From IMG/VR virus record IMGVR_UViG_3300034417_000021, positions 1 through 43,583 of that record: a DNA stretch of 43,583 nucleotides; one strand, 5' to 3'. This stretch comes from a virus. The notes under the pieces are model-generated. The model searched no databases, was not told the DNA's origin, and saw only the letters and a program-made list of their open reading frames with translations. A program made the translations under genes and the position numbers. Every line of letters starts with the position of its first letter. Within the stretch, counting starts at the first letter, position 1. Positions 22,309-30,856 of this stretch are shown piece after piece.

Positions 22309-23102
22309 CGCCGCGGATCAACATCGTTACGAAACCCGGCTGGATCCTCGAGCGCCTGGCGCGCGAGCTCGTCGAGCGGGTTCCGGGCGTTACCCTCAAC
22401 GCCGGCAAACGTGAGCGCGCGATCGATCCCGTCGCCGATTTCAACTACTACCTGCCGGCGAAAGACTTCCGGAAGTACCCGACGGACGGCGGCCGCGCGA
22501 TCGGGTTCTACACACACGGCGCGAACGCGTTCGATCTGATCCCTCAGTTCGCCGCGTGCCTGGCAATGAACCGGACCATGGCCGCGCGCCTCGAGGAGCT
22601 CGGCGCCGCGAACGTGCGGATTATCCGGCCAGGCACCGACGCGCCGCCGCGGCCGATCCTGTTCGGCGTGATCGGCCGCGTGTACAACGACGGGCGGAAG
22701 GGCGAGGAGCTCGTTCGGCGCGCCGTCGCCGACGGGTTCCGGTTCGTCGCGTGCGGCGCCGGCGCCGCGGCTCGAGCTCGCGCGACGACGCGCGGGCAAT
22801 GGCCCTGCGCTACGCCGTACGACCTGGCGCACCGCGACGCGTTCTATACCGGGATCGATTACCTCGTCGTCACCTCGACGGAGGAGGGCGGCCCTATGCC
22901 GGTACTCGAGGCGATCGCTCGAGGCGTTCCCGTGATCGCGCCGCCGACGGTCGGATGGTGCGGGGAGTTTCCGATCATTCCGTACGCCGCCGGCGAGTAC
23001 TCGGCGCTCCGCCAGGTGCTCGAGCAATTGACGGCGCCGCCGTCCTGGGAACAATGGGGCGAGGCGCACCGGCGCCTGTTCGCCGATCTCCGAAAGGTCT
23101 AA
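22305..23102 (+). CDS. GT-B fold glycosyltransferase (GT4-like)
   Basis: 265 residues. The C-terminal half carries the group-1 signature EEGGPMPVLEAIARG at 193-207 followed by VPVIAP, where Glu residues hold the nucleotide sugar; FGVIGRVYNDGRKG near 120-133 fits the start of the second Rossmann domain. The N-terminal acceptor domain is short compared with bacterial GT4 enzymes (350 or more residues), as is common in phages. Last gene of the cassette, directly before the portal. Confidence 0.8.
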   Translation: MTPRINIVTKPGWILERLARELVERVPGVTLNAGKRERAIDPVADFNYYLPAKDFRKYPTDGGRAIGFYTHGANAFDLIPQFAACLAMNRTMAARLEELGAANVRIIRPGTDAPPRPILFGVIGRVYNDGRKGEELVRRAVADGFRFVACGAGAAARARATTRGQWPCATPYDLAHRDAFYTGIDYLVVTSTEEGGPMPVLEAIARGVPVIAPPTVGWCGEFPIIPYAAGEYSALRQVLEQLTAPPSWEQWGEAHRRLFADLRKV

Positions 23103-23104
23103 CG

Positions 23105-24706
23105 ATGCGAGGGGAAAACGATCGCGCAGTAGATCCACCGCGGCCCGGCCGCCGTCACTGGCTCGATCAGATGACGGCGACGATCGCGCCACGATGGACG
23201 CTTCAACGGCAGCGGGCCCGCTACGCCGGCGAGATCCTCGCGCGTCATTACGAGGGCGCCGCGACGACGGCCCGCACGTCGGGATGGCGCCGGCCGGCGA
23301 CGGATGCGAACGCGGCGATCCTGCCGGCGGCCGCGAATATCCGGAACGCCGTTCGCGATCTCGTGCGAAACAACCCGTACGCGGCCGCGGCGCTCGCCTC
23401 GATCGTGAACGAGTCGATCGGATGGGGGATCGTCGCCGACTCGCCGAACGCGCGCGCGCTCACCCTCTGGAAAAAGTGGGCGGAGACGAAGGCGTGCGAC
23501 GCCGACGGGATCCACGATTTCTATGGGCTCGAAAAGCTCGTGCTCCGCACCGTCGCCGAATCCGGCGAGGTGCTGATCCGTCGACGGTTCCGGCTCCCGG
23601 GCGATCTCGACACGAGCGGGAAACCGCTCCCGATCCCGCTCCAACTCCAAGTGCTCGAGCCTGATTACATCGACACGGCGAAGGATCAGGAGACGACGCC
23701 GAACGGCGGGAAGATCATTCAAGGCGTGGAATTCTCACCGATCGGTCAACGCGTCGCCTATTGGCTTTTTAAGGAGCACCCGGGATCGGCCCTGGGTTCG
23801 TTCTCGCCCTCCGTGCGGATCCCGGCGGAAGGCGTCGTGCATTTGTTCCGCGGCGAGCGGCCCGGCCAGGTTCGCGCCGTCTCATGGTTCGCGCCGGCGC
23901 TCCTCGGCTGGAAAGATCTCGACGACTACGACGACGCGACGCTCGTGAAACAGAAGATCGCCGCGTGCCTGGCCGTGTTCGTTCGCGACGATCTCGACGG
24001 CACCGGCGCGCCGATGGGCGAACCGAACGACGCCGCGACGCCGGCCGTCGACGGCCTCACGCCTGGCATGATCCAGAACCTCCCGGCCGGCCGCCAGATC
24101 TCCGTCGTCGATCCGCCGCGCGTGAACGATTTCGGCGATTACATGGATCGGAAGCTCCGCGGGCTCGCGGCCGGCCTCCGGGTTCTGTTCTCGAGCATGA
24201 CGGGAGACTTCCGCGATCTCTCGTTCTCCGCCGCCAGGATGGAGCGGATCGCGCATCAGCCCGACGTCGACGACAACCGATGGAGGCTCCTGATCCCGGG
24301 GTTCTGTGATCCGGCGTGGGCCTGGGCAATGCAGGCGGCCGCGATCGCCGGCCTCCTGAGCTCCGCGGAAACGCCGGAGGTATCGTGGACGCCGCCGCCG
24401 CTCGCGTTCATTGATCCCGCGTCGGAGGGCCTCGCGATCATGCGGAACGTGCGATCGGGGATCTCGACGATGCCGGAGGAGCTCCGCGCGCGCGGGCTCA
24501 ACCCGCTCAAGGCGCTCGCGGAGATCAAGGCGTGGAACGCCGCCCTCGACAAAGCCGGCGTCGTGCTCGACTCCGATCCGCGGAAGATGACACAGGCCGG
24601 CATGGCGCAAGCGGCGGCCGCGGCGCCGGCGCCGGATGGCGCGCCGACACCTCCGAACAAACCCGCGGCCGCGGCGCCAGGCGCGACGGAGGAGGAGGAC
24701 ACGTAA
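23105..24706 (+). CDS. portal protein (lambda type)
   Basis: 533 residues. Forms the ring at the packaging vertex. NIRNAVRDLVRNNPYAAAAL at about 77-96 and QVLEPDYID, then RPGQVRAVSWFAPAL, are typical of lambda gpB-family portals; DFRDLSFSAARMERIAHQPD lies in the C-terminal third. The tail (from about 495) is an Ala/Pro-rich, then acidic segment (EEEDT). Follows the sugar cassette by two bases and precedes a small HTH gene. Confidence 0.9.
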   Translation: MRGENDRAVDPPRPGRRHWLDQMTATIAPRWTLQRQRARYAGEILARHYEGAATTARTSGWRRPATDANAAILPAAANIRNAVRDLVRNNPYAAAALASIVNESIGWGIVADSPNARALTLWKKWAETKACDADGIHDFYGLEKLVLRTVAESGEVLIRRRFRLPGDLDTSGKPLPIPLQLQVLEPDYIDTAKDQETTPNGGKIIQGVEFSPIGQRVAYWLFKEHPGSALGSFSPSVRIPAEGVVHLFRGERPGQVRAVSWFAPALLGWKDLDDYDDATLVKQKIAACLAVFVRDDLDGTGAPMGEPNDAATPAVDGLTPGMIQNLPAGRQISVVDPPRVNDFGDYMDRKLRGLAAGLRVLFSSMTGDFRDLSFSAARMERIAHQPDVDDNRWRLLIPGFCDPAWAWAMQAAAIAGLLSSAETPEVSWTPPPLAFIDPASEGLAIMRNVRSGISTMPEELRARGLNPLKALAEIKAWNAALDKAGVVLDSDPRKMTQAGMAQAAAAAPAPDGAPTPPNKPAAAAPGATEEEDT

Positions 24707-24710
24707 ACCC

Positions 24711-24956
24711 ATGGCCGACGAACCTCGTTCCGTCACCTGGCCCGACGATCGCGACGACGAGCACCGGCGGCGCCGCGGCGGCCCGTTTCTCGAGGCCGCG
24801 ATCTCGCCGGCGGCGCTCGCCGCGAAGTGGGGCGTCGGCGTTCAAACGATCTACCGCGACATACGCAAGGGCGCCCTCCGCGCGTATCGCCTCCCGGGCG
24901 GCGATCTCCGGATCCGAATTCGCGACGCGCGCCGCTATGGAAAACCCGTCGAGTGA
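24711..24956 (+). CDS. helix-turn-helix (excisionase/MerR-like) protein
   Basis: 81 residues from ATG 24711. Residues about 34-81 (SPAALAAKWGVGVQTIYRDI, RKGALRAYRLPGGDLRIRI) are a winged-helix HTH of the excisionase or DNA-binding-domain-17 type. It is unusual between portal and capsid. It may regulate late transcription, act as a packaging factor, or be a structural protein built on an HTH fold. Followed by 75 non-coding bases holding a small GC hairpin. Confidence 0.7.
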   Translation: MADEPRSVTWPDDRDDEHRRRRGGPFLEAAISPAALAAKWGVGVQTIYRDIRKGALRAYRLPGGDLRIRIRDARRYGKPVE

Positions 24957-25031
24957 TCTAGCTTTTCGTGATCGCTCGCGGCTGTAACCTCTTGCGGCGC
25001 TCGCCGCTCCTCCCGCAATCTAACGCGCATC

Positions 25032-27038
25032 ATGAAGTCGGGCGCCTCCGAACGTTCTCAGACGATCGACGTTCCGCCGCTCTCACTCCTGGCGCGAGCG
25101 AACCTCGCGACCGTGAACGAGGCCGATCGCTCCGTCGAGCTCGTGTTCTCGACGGGCGCCGGCGTCGAGCGTTACGACTGGATGAGCGATACCCGGTACC
25201 TCGAGCAACTCGAGATCTCGAGTAAAGCGATCCGCGTCGTGCGTCTCAACACGGCGCCGCTCCTCGACGCTCATTCCGCGTGGTCGATCACCGATCAGAT
25301 CGGAACCGTCGTCGCCGGTTCGTTCCGGATCGACGGCGGCGACGCGATCGTGCGGGTCAGGTTCTCGAAACGGGAGGCCGTCGAGGGGATCTGGCAGGAC
25401 GTGAAAGATCGGATCGTTCAAAACGTCAGCGTCGGCTATCGGGTCCACAAATTCATGGAGGATACGACGGGCGCGATCCCGGTTCGTACCGCCGTCGATT
25501 GGGAACCCTACGAAGTTTCCATGGTCCCGATGCCGGCCGACGTCGGCGCCCGCGTTCGCAATCACGAAGTAGCGACCAACTCTTGTCTCGTAATCCGCAA
25601 GGAGCAGCCCGTGCGAAACGATCCCGCGTCCCCTGAAACCGTCGCCGAAGATCCCGCCGCCGCGGCGCTCCGACTCCACCCGGCCGATCCTCCGCCCGCG
25701 GCGACGCCGCCCGCGGAACCGACGGCCGCCGAACGCGCCGCCGTCGGCGAGCGCGAACGCGTTCAGGGCATCATCACCGCGGCCGAAGGCGCGCGCATGG
25801 GCCAGGAGTTCGTCGCGAAACATATCGCCGCGGGAACGCCGCTCGCGGAAGTCTCGCGCCTGGCGTTCGTCGAGCTCGCCGGCCGCAACGAACAGTCGCG
25901 CGGCCCGCAGCCCGGCGGCGTGTCGGCGACGCTCGGCGTCGATCCGCTCGTGCACGTGCGGAGCGGGATCGAGGGCGCCCTGCTCCACCGGATCGCGCCG
26001 CAGTACTTCAAGCTCGACGAGAAAAACCGGCCGTATCGCGGGCTCACGCTCCTCGACACGGCGCGTACGTTCCTGCACGCGGCCGGCGTTCGGACGTCGG
26101 GCCTCTCGAAGATGGAGCTCGCCGCCGCGGCGCTCGGGCTCAATCAGCGAGGCGGGCACGGGTACCACACGACGAGCGATTTCGCGTACCTCCTGGCCGA
26201 CGTCGCGAACAAAACGGTTCGCAAGGCATACGAGGAGGCGCCGCAGACGTTCAAGACGATCGCGCGCCAGGTCAACCTGCCCGATTTCAAACCCGTCTAC
26301 CGTCAGCAGATGGGCGACGCGCCCGCGCTCCTCGAGGTGAAGGAGCACGGCGAGTTCAAGCGGGGCACGATCGGCGAGGGCCGCGAGACGTACCAGCTTG
26401 CGACGTACGGCCGCGTGTTCGCGATCACGCGTAAGGCGCTCGTGAACGACGACGCCGACGCGTTCGGCCGCGTGCCGACGATGTTCGGCCGTGCGGCCCG
26501 GAACCTCGAGAGCGATCTCGTGTGGGACCAGATCACGAGCAACCCGACGATGGGCGACGGGAACGCGCTCTTCTCCGCGGCGCACCTCAATTACGACGCG
26601 AGCGGCGACGTGATCGACGTCGAGAGCCTGGGCGCCGCGCGCGCCGCCATGCGCCAGCAGGTATCGCTCGACGGCGAGCGCCTCAACATCGCGCCGCGTT
26701 ACCTCCTCGTCGGCTCCGCCCTCGAGACGCGCGCCGATGCCGTCGTCATGCCGATCACGCCGGCGCTCGTCGCCTCCGTGAACCCGTTCACGGGAAAACT
26801 CGTCGTGATCGCGGAACCGCGGCTCGACAACGAACCGCTCGCGTGGTACCTCGCGGCGGATCCGGCGCAGATCGACATCATCGAATACGGGTACCTCGAA
26901 GGCGAGGAGGGCCCGACGATCGAGACGCGGATCGGGTTCGACGTCGACGGGATCGAGATCAAGTGTCGCGAGGATTTCGCGGCGAAGGTGCTCGACTGGC
27001 GCGGGCTCTACAAGAACGCCGGCGACGAAAACACGTAG
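25032..27038 (+). CDS. prohead protease / major capsid protein fusion
   Basis: 668 residues. Residues about 25-185 are an HK97-type (S78) prohead protease: catalytic candidates His81 (LLDAHSAWSI) and Ser133 (QNVSVGYRVH), then EVSMVPMPAD. An Ala/Pro/Glu-rich linker (about 195-235) leads into a scaffold-like helix and a major capsid domain (about 290-668), recognised by LTLLDTARTFLHAAG, LESDLVWDQITSNP and IDIIEYGYLEG. Such fusions are a known variant; the protease presumably frees the capsid domain during assembly. This should be the most abundant late product. No Shine-Dalgarno is obvious before ATG 25032. Confidence 0.9.
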   Translation: MKSGASERSQTIDVPPLSLLARANLATVNEADRSVELVFSTGAGVERYDWMSDTRYLEQLEISSKAIRVVRLNTAPLLDAHSAWSITDQIGTVVAGSFRIDGGDAIVRVRFSKREAVEGIWQDVKDRIVQNVSVGYRVHKFMEDTTGAIPVRTAVDWEPYEVSMVPMPADVGARVRNHEVATNSCLVIRKEQPVRNDPASPETVAEDPAAAALRLHPADPPPAATPPAEPTAAERAAVGERERVQGIITAAEGARMGQEFVAKHIAAGTPLAEVSRLAFVELAGRNEQSRGPQPGGVSATLGVDPLVHVRSGIEGALLHRIAPQYFKLDEKNRPYRGLTLLDTARTFLHAAGVRTSGLSKMELAAAALGLNQRGGHGYHTTSDFAYLLADVANKTVRKAYEEAPQTFKTIARQVNLPDFKPVYRQQMGDAPALLEVKEHGEFKRGTIGEGRETYQLATYGRVFAITRKALVNDDADAFGRVPTMFGRAARNLESDLVWDQITSNPTMGDGNALFSAAHLNYDASGDVIDVESLGAARAAMRQQVSLDGERLNIAPRYLLVGSALETRADAVVMPITPALVASVNPFTGKLVVIAEPRLDNEPLAWYLAADPAQIDIIEYGYLEGEEGPTIETRIGFDVDGIEIKCREDFAAKVLDWRGLYKNAGDENT

Positions 27039-27046
27039 TCGGCGCG

Positions 27047-27090
27047 CGGCGCCGGCCAGGTCGAGGCCGGCGCCGTCGTTTCTCTTTCTC
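27047..27090 (+). terminator. intrinsic terminator after the capsid gene
   Basis: An 11-base perfect stem (27047-27057 with 27065-27075) around an AGGTCGA loop is followed by TCGTTTCTCTTTCTC. The stem is very GC-rich and the tail T/C-rich, a good rho-independent terminator for this genome. Placed right after the capsid gene, it may end or partially attenuate transcription so that capsid message exceeds tail message. Confidence 0.75.
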
Positions 27091-27128
27091 GAGCGGTTTC
27101 GGATCAGGCGTTCACAGGAGATCAGGCG

Positions 27129-27479
27129 ATGAAGAATTTCGTACAGCCCGGCGAGTCGATCGAATTCACGGCGCCCTCGGGCGGCGTCGTGTCGGGCCGC
27201 GGCACCAAGATCGGCGATCTCGTCGTGATCGCCACCGTCACGGCCGCGGAGGGCGCGCGGTTCAACGGCCTCACGGAAGGCGTGATCTCCCACGCGAAAG
27301 CGCCGTCGCAGGCGTGGGCGGAGGGCGATCGCCTGTACTGGGATGAGGGGAACAAGCGGTTCACCAAAACGGCCGGCGGGAACACGTTCGCGGGTTACTC
27401 GTGCGGCGTCGTCGACGGCGGCGCGAGCGATACGACGGGCGTCGTTCTCCTCTCGCACGGCGGCGATCTTCAGACCTAA
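27129..27479 (+). CDS. DUF2190-type capsid decoration protein
   Basis: 116 residues. AGGAG about 11 bases before ATG 27129. MKNFVQPGESIEFTAPSGGV, GDLVVIATVTAAEGARFNG and the closing TTGVVLLSHGGDL match the DUF2190 family, small beta proteins found next to the capsid gene and thought to decorate or stabilise heads. The position directly downstream of the capsid terminator fits. Confidence 0.85.
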   Translation: MKNFVQPGESIEFTAPSGGVVSGRGTKIGDLVVIATVTAAEGARFNGLTEGVISHAKAPSQAWAEGDRLYWDEGNKRFTKTAGGNTFAGYSCGVVDGGASDTTGVVLLSHGGDLQT

Positions 27480-27497
27480 AGGCCAGGGCGGCCGCCG

Positions 27498-27905
27498 ATG
27501 GATCTCTCGTCGCTCCGTGCGCTCGTTCGGACTCTCAATTTCTCCGCGCATGGAGTGGACGCGATCCTCGAGGCGGCGCCGCCGGCGACGTTCGATCCGA
27601 TCGCGACGCGCGGAATTTGGCTCTCCCCTGAAACGGAAGATCACCCGGGGGGATTCGAGCTCCGGCGTCGCGAACGTTCGTACGTGCTCGCCGTTCCGCT
27701 CGTCGACATTCCGCACGGCTCGATCGTGAACGCGCCGTCGCCGTCCTGGGCGGATCTCCTCGACGGGCCGCCCTCGCCTGGCGCGACGCTACGATGGCGC
27801 GTCGAGGGGTTCGCGGGCCTCGAGAGCGATCACACGCGGCTCCGGCTCGTGCTCCTCCCGGGATGGGCGCAGGGCGGATTTATTCAGGACACGTGGATCC
27901 AATGA
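27498..27905 (+). CDS. putative head-tail joining protein
   Basis: 135 residues from ATG 27498. Beta-rich, with ATRGIWLSPETEDHPGGFEL and ERSYVLAVPLVDIPHGSIV. Gene order (decoration protein, this gene, fibre, connectors) and size suit a head-closure or head-tail adaptor protein; I do not see a decisive signature. It overlaps the next gene by ATGA. Confidence 0.55.
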   Translation: MDLSSLRALVRTLNFSAHGVDAILEAAPPATFDPIATRGIWLSPETEDHPGGFELRRRERSYVLAVPLVDIPHGSIVNAPSPSWADLLDGPPSPGATLRWRVEGFAGLESDHTRLRLVLLPGWAQGGFIQDTWIQ

Positions 27906-28648
27906 GCCTCACGCCGCCGCTATTCGTTTCGACGTTTCCCGATCTGGCCGACGTGTCGAAGCTCCGGCCGTCGGACTGGAACCGAACCGTCGATCTCCTC
28001 AACGCCGTATTCGACGACGACGCGATCGCCGACGGCGCGATCCTCCTCCGCAACGCCGCGAACGAGCTCGCCGGCGTCGACTGGCTCGAGCCTGGCCCGG
28101 CCGGCTACGTGCTCACGTCGGCCGGCGAGGACGCGCCGCCCGTGTGGGCGGCCGCGGGGAGCTCGGCGACGCCGGAGTTCACGCGGATCGGGATCGGCGC
28201 GCCGGCCGCGTCGCCGTTCGCGATCCTGGCGGAAATGACGGAGCCTATTCAATGGCTCCGGAGCACGTCGGCCGGCGGCCGCTCCTCCGCCGGCGTCGTG
28301 AACCAGTTCGGCGGGAACCTCGTTCTGACACAGTACGGCCCGAACCAGGGCGGCCAGGAGTACGCCGGCGTATCGCTCGACGGGATATCGATCCTCGAGA
28401 CGAGCGGAACGAATTTCATGATCTCGTACGACCTGGGCGCCGTCGTGTTCGTGAACGGGAACGCGGAAACGATGCGGCTCACCCATGCCGGCCTCCTGGG
28501 GATCGGCACGCCGACGCCGACGAGTAAGCTCCACGTGATCGGCCTGGCGGTTCACGCCAACAACGCCGCGGCGCTCGCCGGCGGGCTCACGGCCGGCGCG
28601 TTCTACCGGACGGGCGCCGATCCCGATCCCGTGTGCGTGGTTCACTGA
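27902..28648 (+). CDS. virion fibre protein (head or tail fibre)
   Basis: 248 residues. The C-terminal half has fibre hallmarks: ETMRLTHAGLLGIGTPTPTS, SKLHVIG, and a final domain GLTAGAFYRTGADPDPVCVV that I recognise from many phage fibres. N-terminal DVSKLRPSDWNRTVDLLNAV is probably the attachment helix. Placement between head-tail joiner and connectors suggests a head or neck fibre; a tail fibre is the alternative. Confidence 0.65.
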   Translation: MSLTPPLFVSTFPDLADVSKLRPSDWNRTVDLLNAVFDDDAIADGAILLRNAANELAGVDWLEPGPAGYVLTSAGEDAPPVWAAAGSSATPEFTRIGIGAPAASPFAILAEMTEPIQWLRSTSAGGRSSAGVVNQFGGNLVLTQYGPNQGGQEYAGVSLDGISILETSGTNFMISYDLGAVVFVNGNAETMRLTHAGLLGIGTPTPTSKLHVIGLAVHANNAAALAGGLTAGAFYRTGADPDPVCVVH

Positions 28649-28875
28649 TGGCGTACCGCTGCGACGTGATCCTCGTGCAAATTATCGCGACGGAAGTCGA
28701 CGAGCACGGCCGCCCGATCGGGGAGAAGATCGCGCAACCGGCGAAGATCTTCCGGGCGAAGGCGCGCGATTTCTGGCCGGAGATCGATAAGGCGCTCGCG
28801 CGTATGACGGCGCCGCCGGCGGCCGGCCAGGCGGCGCCAGGCGCGCCGGCGCCGCGTCGAGGGCGCAAGGGATGA
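28648..28875 (+). CDS. small hypothetical protein
   Basis: 75 residues from ATG 28648 (TGATG overlap). Starts MAYRCDVILVQIIATEVDEH; the last 25 residues are an Ala/Pro/Gly/Arg tail. Lies among connector genes, so a minor structural role is possible. No family recognised. Confidence 0.55.
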   Translation: MAYRCDVILVQIIATEVDEHGRPIGEKIAQPAKIFRAKARDFWPEIDKALARMTAPPAAGQAAPGAPAPRRGRKG

Positions 28876-29342
28876 TCACGCGCCGCGTTCTCATTCTCGA
28901 GCGCCTGGGCGCCCTGGCCGCCACGATCACGAAGGCGAACGGCTACGACTCCGACGCCGGCCTGAAAGTGTTCATCGGCGGAACGGGGGAGCTCGGGCCC
29001 GCGGATCCCGACTACGCGATCGCGCTCGTGCCTGGCGACGAGCTCGCGGAGGAGCAGGGCCGGATCTCGAATACGCTCCCCGTCGCCGTGCAAGCGATCG
29101 GGAAATCCGACGCGCTCGACGCGTGGATCAATCTCGAGCTCCTCCTCGGCGATCTGAAAAAGGCGATCGAGCTCGAGGATCGGACGCTCGGATCGATCCT
29201 CAAAGGGGTTATGAAACGCGGCGTCACGAGAACGATCGAGCGGCCGCCAGGCGCGACGACGATCGGCCTCGAGATCTTCTATTCGTGTCCCTACGTCGAC
29301 GAGTGGGGAAACCCGTCGTACGGCGTTCCGGAGGCGCCGTAA
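28872..29342 (+). CDS. putative tail terminator / connector protein
   Basis: 156 residues from ATG 28872. The pattern RISNTLPVAVQAIGKSDALD, then VTRTIERPPGATTIGLEIFY, with a terminal Tyr/Pro-rich segment resembles minor tail (lambda gpU-type) or head-completion proteins. Order before a gpZ-like protein and the tail tube supports a tail terminator role. Assignment is by context and pattern. Confidence 0.6.
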   Translation: MITRRVLILERLGALAATITKANGYDSDAGLKVFIGGTGELGPADPDYAIALVPGDELAEEQGRISNTLPVAVQAIGKSDALDAWINLELLLGDLKKAIELEDRTLGSILKGVMKRGVTRTIERPPGATTIGLEIFYSCPYVDEWGNPSYGVPEAP

Positions 29343-29932
29343 TGGCTGATCTCACCGTCACGACGAACGCGCCGGAGATGATCCAGCGGCTCAAGGCGCG
29401 CGCGCCGCTCGCGCAAATGCGGGCGCTCAACCGGGCGATCGGTTCGGCGAACGTCGCAATGGTCCGCGTGATCGCGCCGGATCTCGGCGTGAAGCAGGGC
29501 GTCGTGAAGGATCGGATCCGGACGGAGCTCGCGACACCGGAGCGGCTCCGCGCGCGCCTCTACGCGAACGCGAAACGGATCCCGCTGATCGAGCTCGGCG
29601 CAAAGGGCCCGGAACCGTCGCGCGGCCGCGGCGCCGGCGTCACGGTCAAGGGCGCCGGCGGCCGGAAGGCGATCCCGGGCGCGTTTATCGCGACGATGCG
29701 GAGCGGGCACCGCGGCGTGTTTCAACGCGCCGGCGGCTCGAGCTCGAGGCGCGGGCCGGCGCCGAACCGTTCGGCGCTCCCGATCCGCGAATTGTTCGGC
29801 CCGTCGATCTGGCAGGTGTTCCGGAAATTCGAGTATGTCGGGATGGCTCGAGGCCGCGAGCAATTGATCAAAAACCTGCAATCAGAATTCAAGTTTGCCC
29901 TGGCCGACAACGCGCGCGCGGCCGCGGCGTAG
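29342..29932 (+). CDS. minor tail protein Z-like
   Basis: 196 residues from ATG 29342 (TAATG overlap). TNAPEMIQRLKARAPLAQMR, ALNRAIGSANVAMVRVI and KQGVVKDRIRTELATPERL match the pattern of phage minor tail protein Z, which completes the tail end that joins the head. The middle holds a Gly/Arg-rich loop; GHRGVFQRAGG and PIRELFGPSIWQVFRK near the end are typical. Confidence 0.8.
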   Translation: MADLTVTTNAPEMIQRLKARAPLAQMRALNRAIGSANVAMVRVIAPDLGVKQGVVKDRIRTELATPERLRARLYANAKRIPLIELGAKGPEPSRGRGAGVTVKGAGGRKAIPGAFIATMRSGHRGVFQRAGGSSSRRGPAPNRSALPIRELFGPSIWQVFRKFEYVGMARGREQLIKNLQSEFKFALADNARAAAA

Positions 29933-29952
29933 ATCGTTCGTTCGTTCGCCCT

Positions 29953-29971
29953 GGCCGATCGTGAGTCGGCC
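29953..29971 (+). other. small hairpin before the tail tube gene
   Basis: GGCCGA (29953-29958) pairs perfectly with TCGGCC (29966-29971) across TCGTGAG. Just before it is a short CGTT tandem repeat. No T run follows; the ribosome binding site GGAGGAG comes next. Possible mRNA-stabilising or attenuating element for an abundant product. Confidence 0.35.
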
Positions 29972-29991
29972 GCATTGGAGGAGTAGAGATC

Positions 29992-30603
29992 ATGAGAAAT
30001 TCCGCACCGCTCGAGGTAATCGGCGCGCCGTTTACGATGTGGGTCGCTCCCGTCGGAACGCCGTTCCCGGCCGTCGACGAATCGCCGGATTCTACCGACT
30101 GGACGCTGATCGGATCCGCCGGCCCGCTGAACTACGACGAGGCCGGCGTCAACATCGAGCACGCGCAATCGATGGCGTTCTGGCGCTCCCTGGGCGACGC
30201 CGGATCGCGGAAGGTGTTCCGCTCGAGCGAGGATCTCAAGATCGGCCTGATGCTCGTCGACGTCACCCTCGAGCAGTATTCGTTCGCGATCAACGGGAAC
30301 ACCGTCACGCCGACGGCCGCGGGCCCGGGCACGCCGGGCACGAAGAAGATCGGCCTGTCGCGCGGGTTCGTCGTCGACACGCGCGCGGTTCTCCTCCGCG
30401 GCCCGTCGCCGGAGATGGAGGACGGCGCGATGCAGTACGAATGCCCTCGCGCCGCGCAGACGGGCGAACCGAAACCCGTTTACACGAAGGACAAGCCGGC
30501 GATGCTCGCGATCGAGTGGACGGCGCTCGTCGATCCGGGCGCGTCGGATCCGTCGGAGTACTTCGGGCGGATCGTCGTGCAGACCGCGGAAGCGGAAAGC
30601 TAG
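29992..30603 (+). CDS. major tail tube protein
   Basis: 203 residues; GGAGGAG about 10 bases before ATG 29992. Tail-tube pattern: APFTMWVAPVGTPFPAVDES, TDWTLIGSAGPLNYDEAGVN, then KIGLMLVDVTLEQYSFAING and an ending FGRIVVQTAE. Size and position before the G/GT chaperones and tape measure fit a siphovirus tube subunit. Confidence 0.82.
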   Translation: MRNSAPLEVIGAPFTMWVAPVGTPFPAVDESPDSTDWTLIGSAGPLNYDEAGVNIEHAQSMAFWRSLGDAGSRKVFRSSEDLKIGLMLVDVTLEQYSFAINGNTVTPTAAGPGTPGTKKIGLSRGFVVDTRAVLLRGPSPEMEDGAMQYECPRAAQTGEPKPVYTKDKPAMLAIEWTALVDPGASDPSEYFGRIVVQTAEAES

Positions 30604-30613
30604 ACCGTTACCC

Positions 30614-30856
30614 ATGGCGGCGACGTCGACGCGATCGGTTCCGGAGCTCCTCACGGAGATCCGCGCCGCGCGCGCTCGCGTCGCCGCTCACAAGCTCACG
30701 ATCAAAACAACCCGCCAGGAGCTCGCCGCGGCCGCCGCGGAGCTCCTCGAGCTCGAGGCCGAATGCAAACGCCGCGGGCTCGTCGTCGTCAACCAGCAAC
30801 CCGCAGGCGTAGGTGCAAACCATGGCCGACAGAACGATCCTCGATCTCACCACTGA
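30614..30856 (+). CDS. small coiled-coil protein
   Basis: 80 residues from ATG 30614. Residues 10-60 form one long charged helix (LTEIRAARARVAAHKLTIKT, AAAAELLELEAECKRRG), probably coiled coil. Its 3' end overlaps the tail-chaperone gene by 35 bases in another frame. Probably a minor assembly factor; not classified. Confidence 0.55.
   Translation: MAATSTRSVPELLTEIRAARARVAAHKLTIKTTRQELAAAAAELLELEAECKRRGLVVVNQQPAGVGANHGRQNDPRSHH

Noticed and set aside
24957-25031. Terminator from the small GCGGC/GCCGC hairpin before the capsid gene
   Set aside because: Stem of only five bases and no T run; likely chance in a GC-rich gap.
25083-27716. Long antisense open frame (about 877 codons) opposite the capsid gene
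   Set aside because: High GC with few stop trinucleotides opens all frames; the protein is Arg/Asp/Glu-rich without motifs, and all supported genes are on the + strand.
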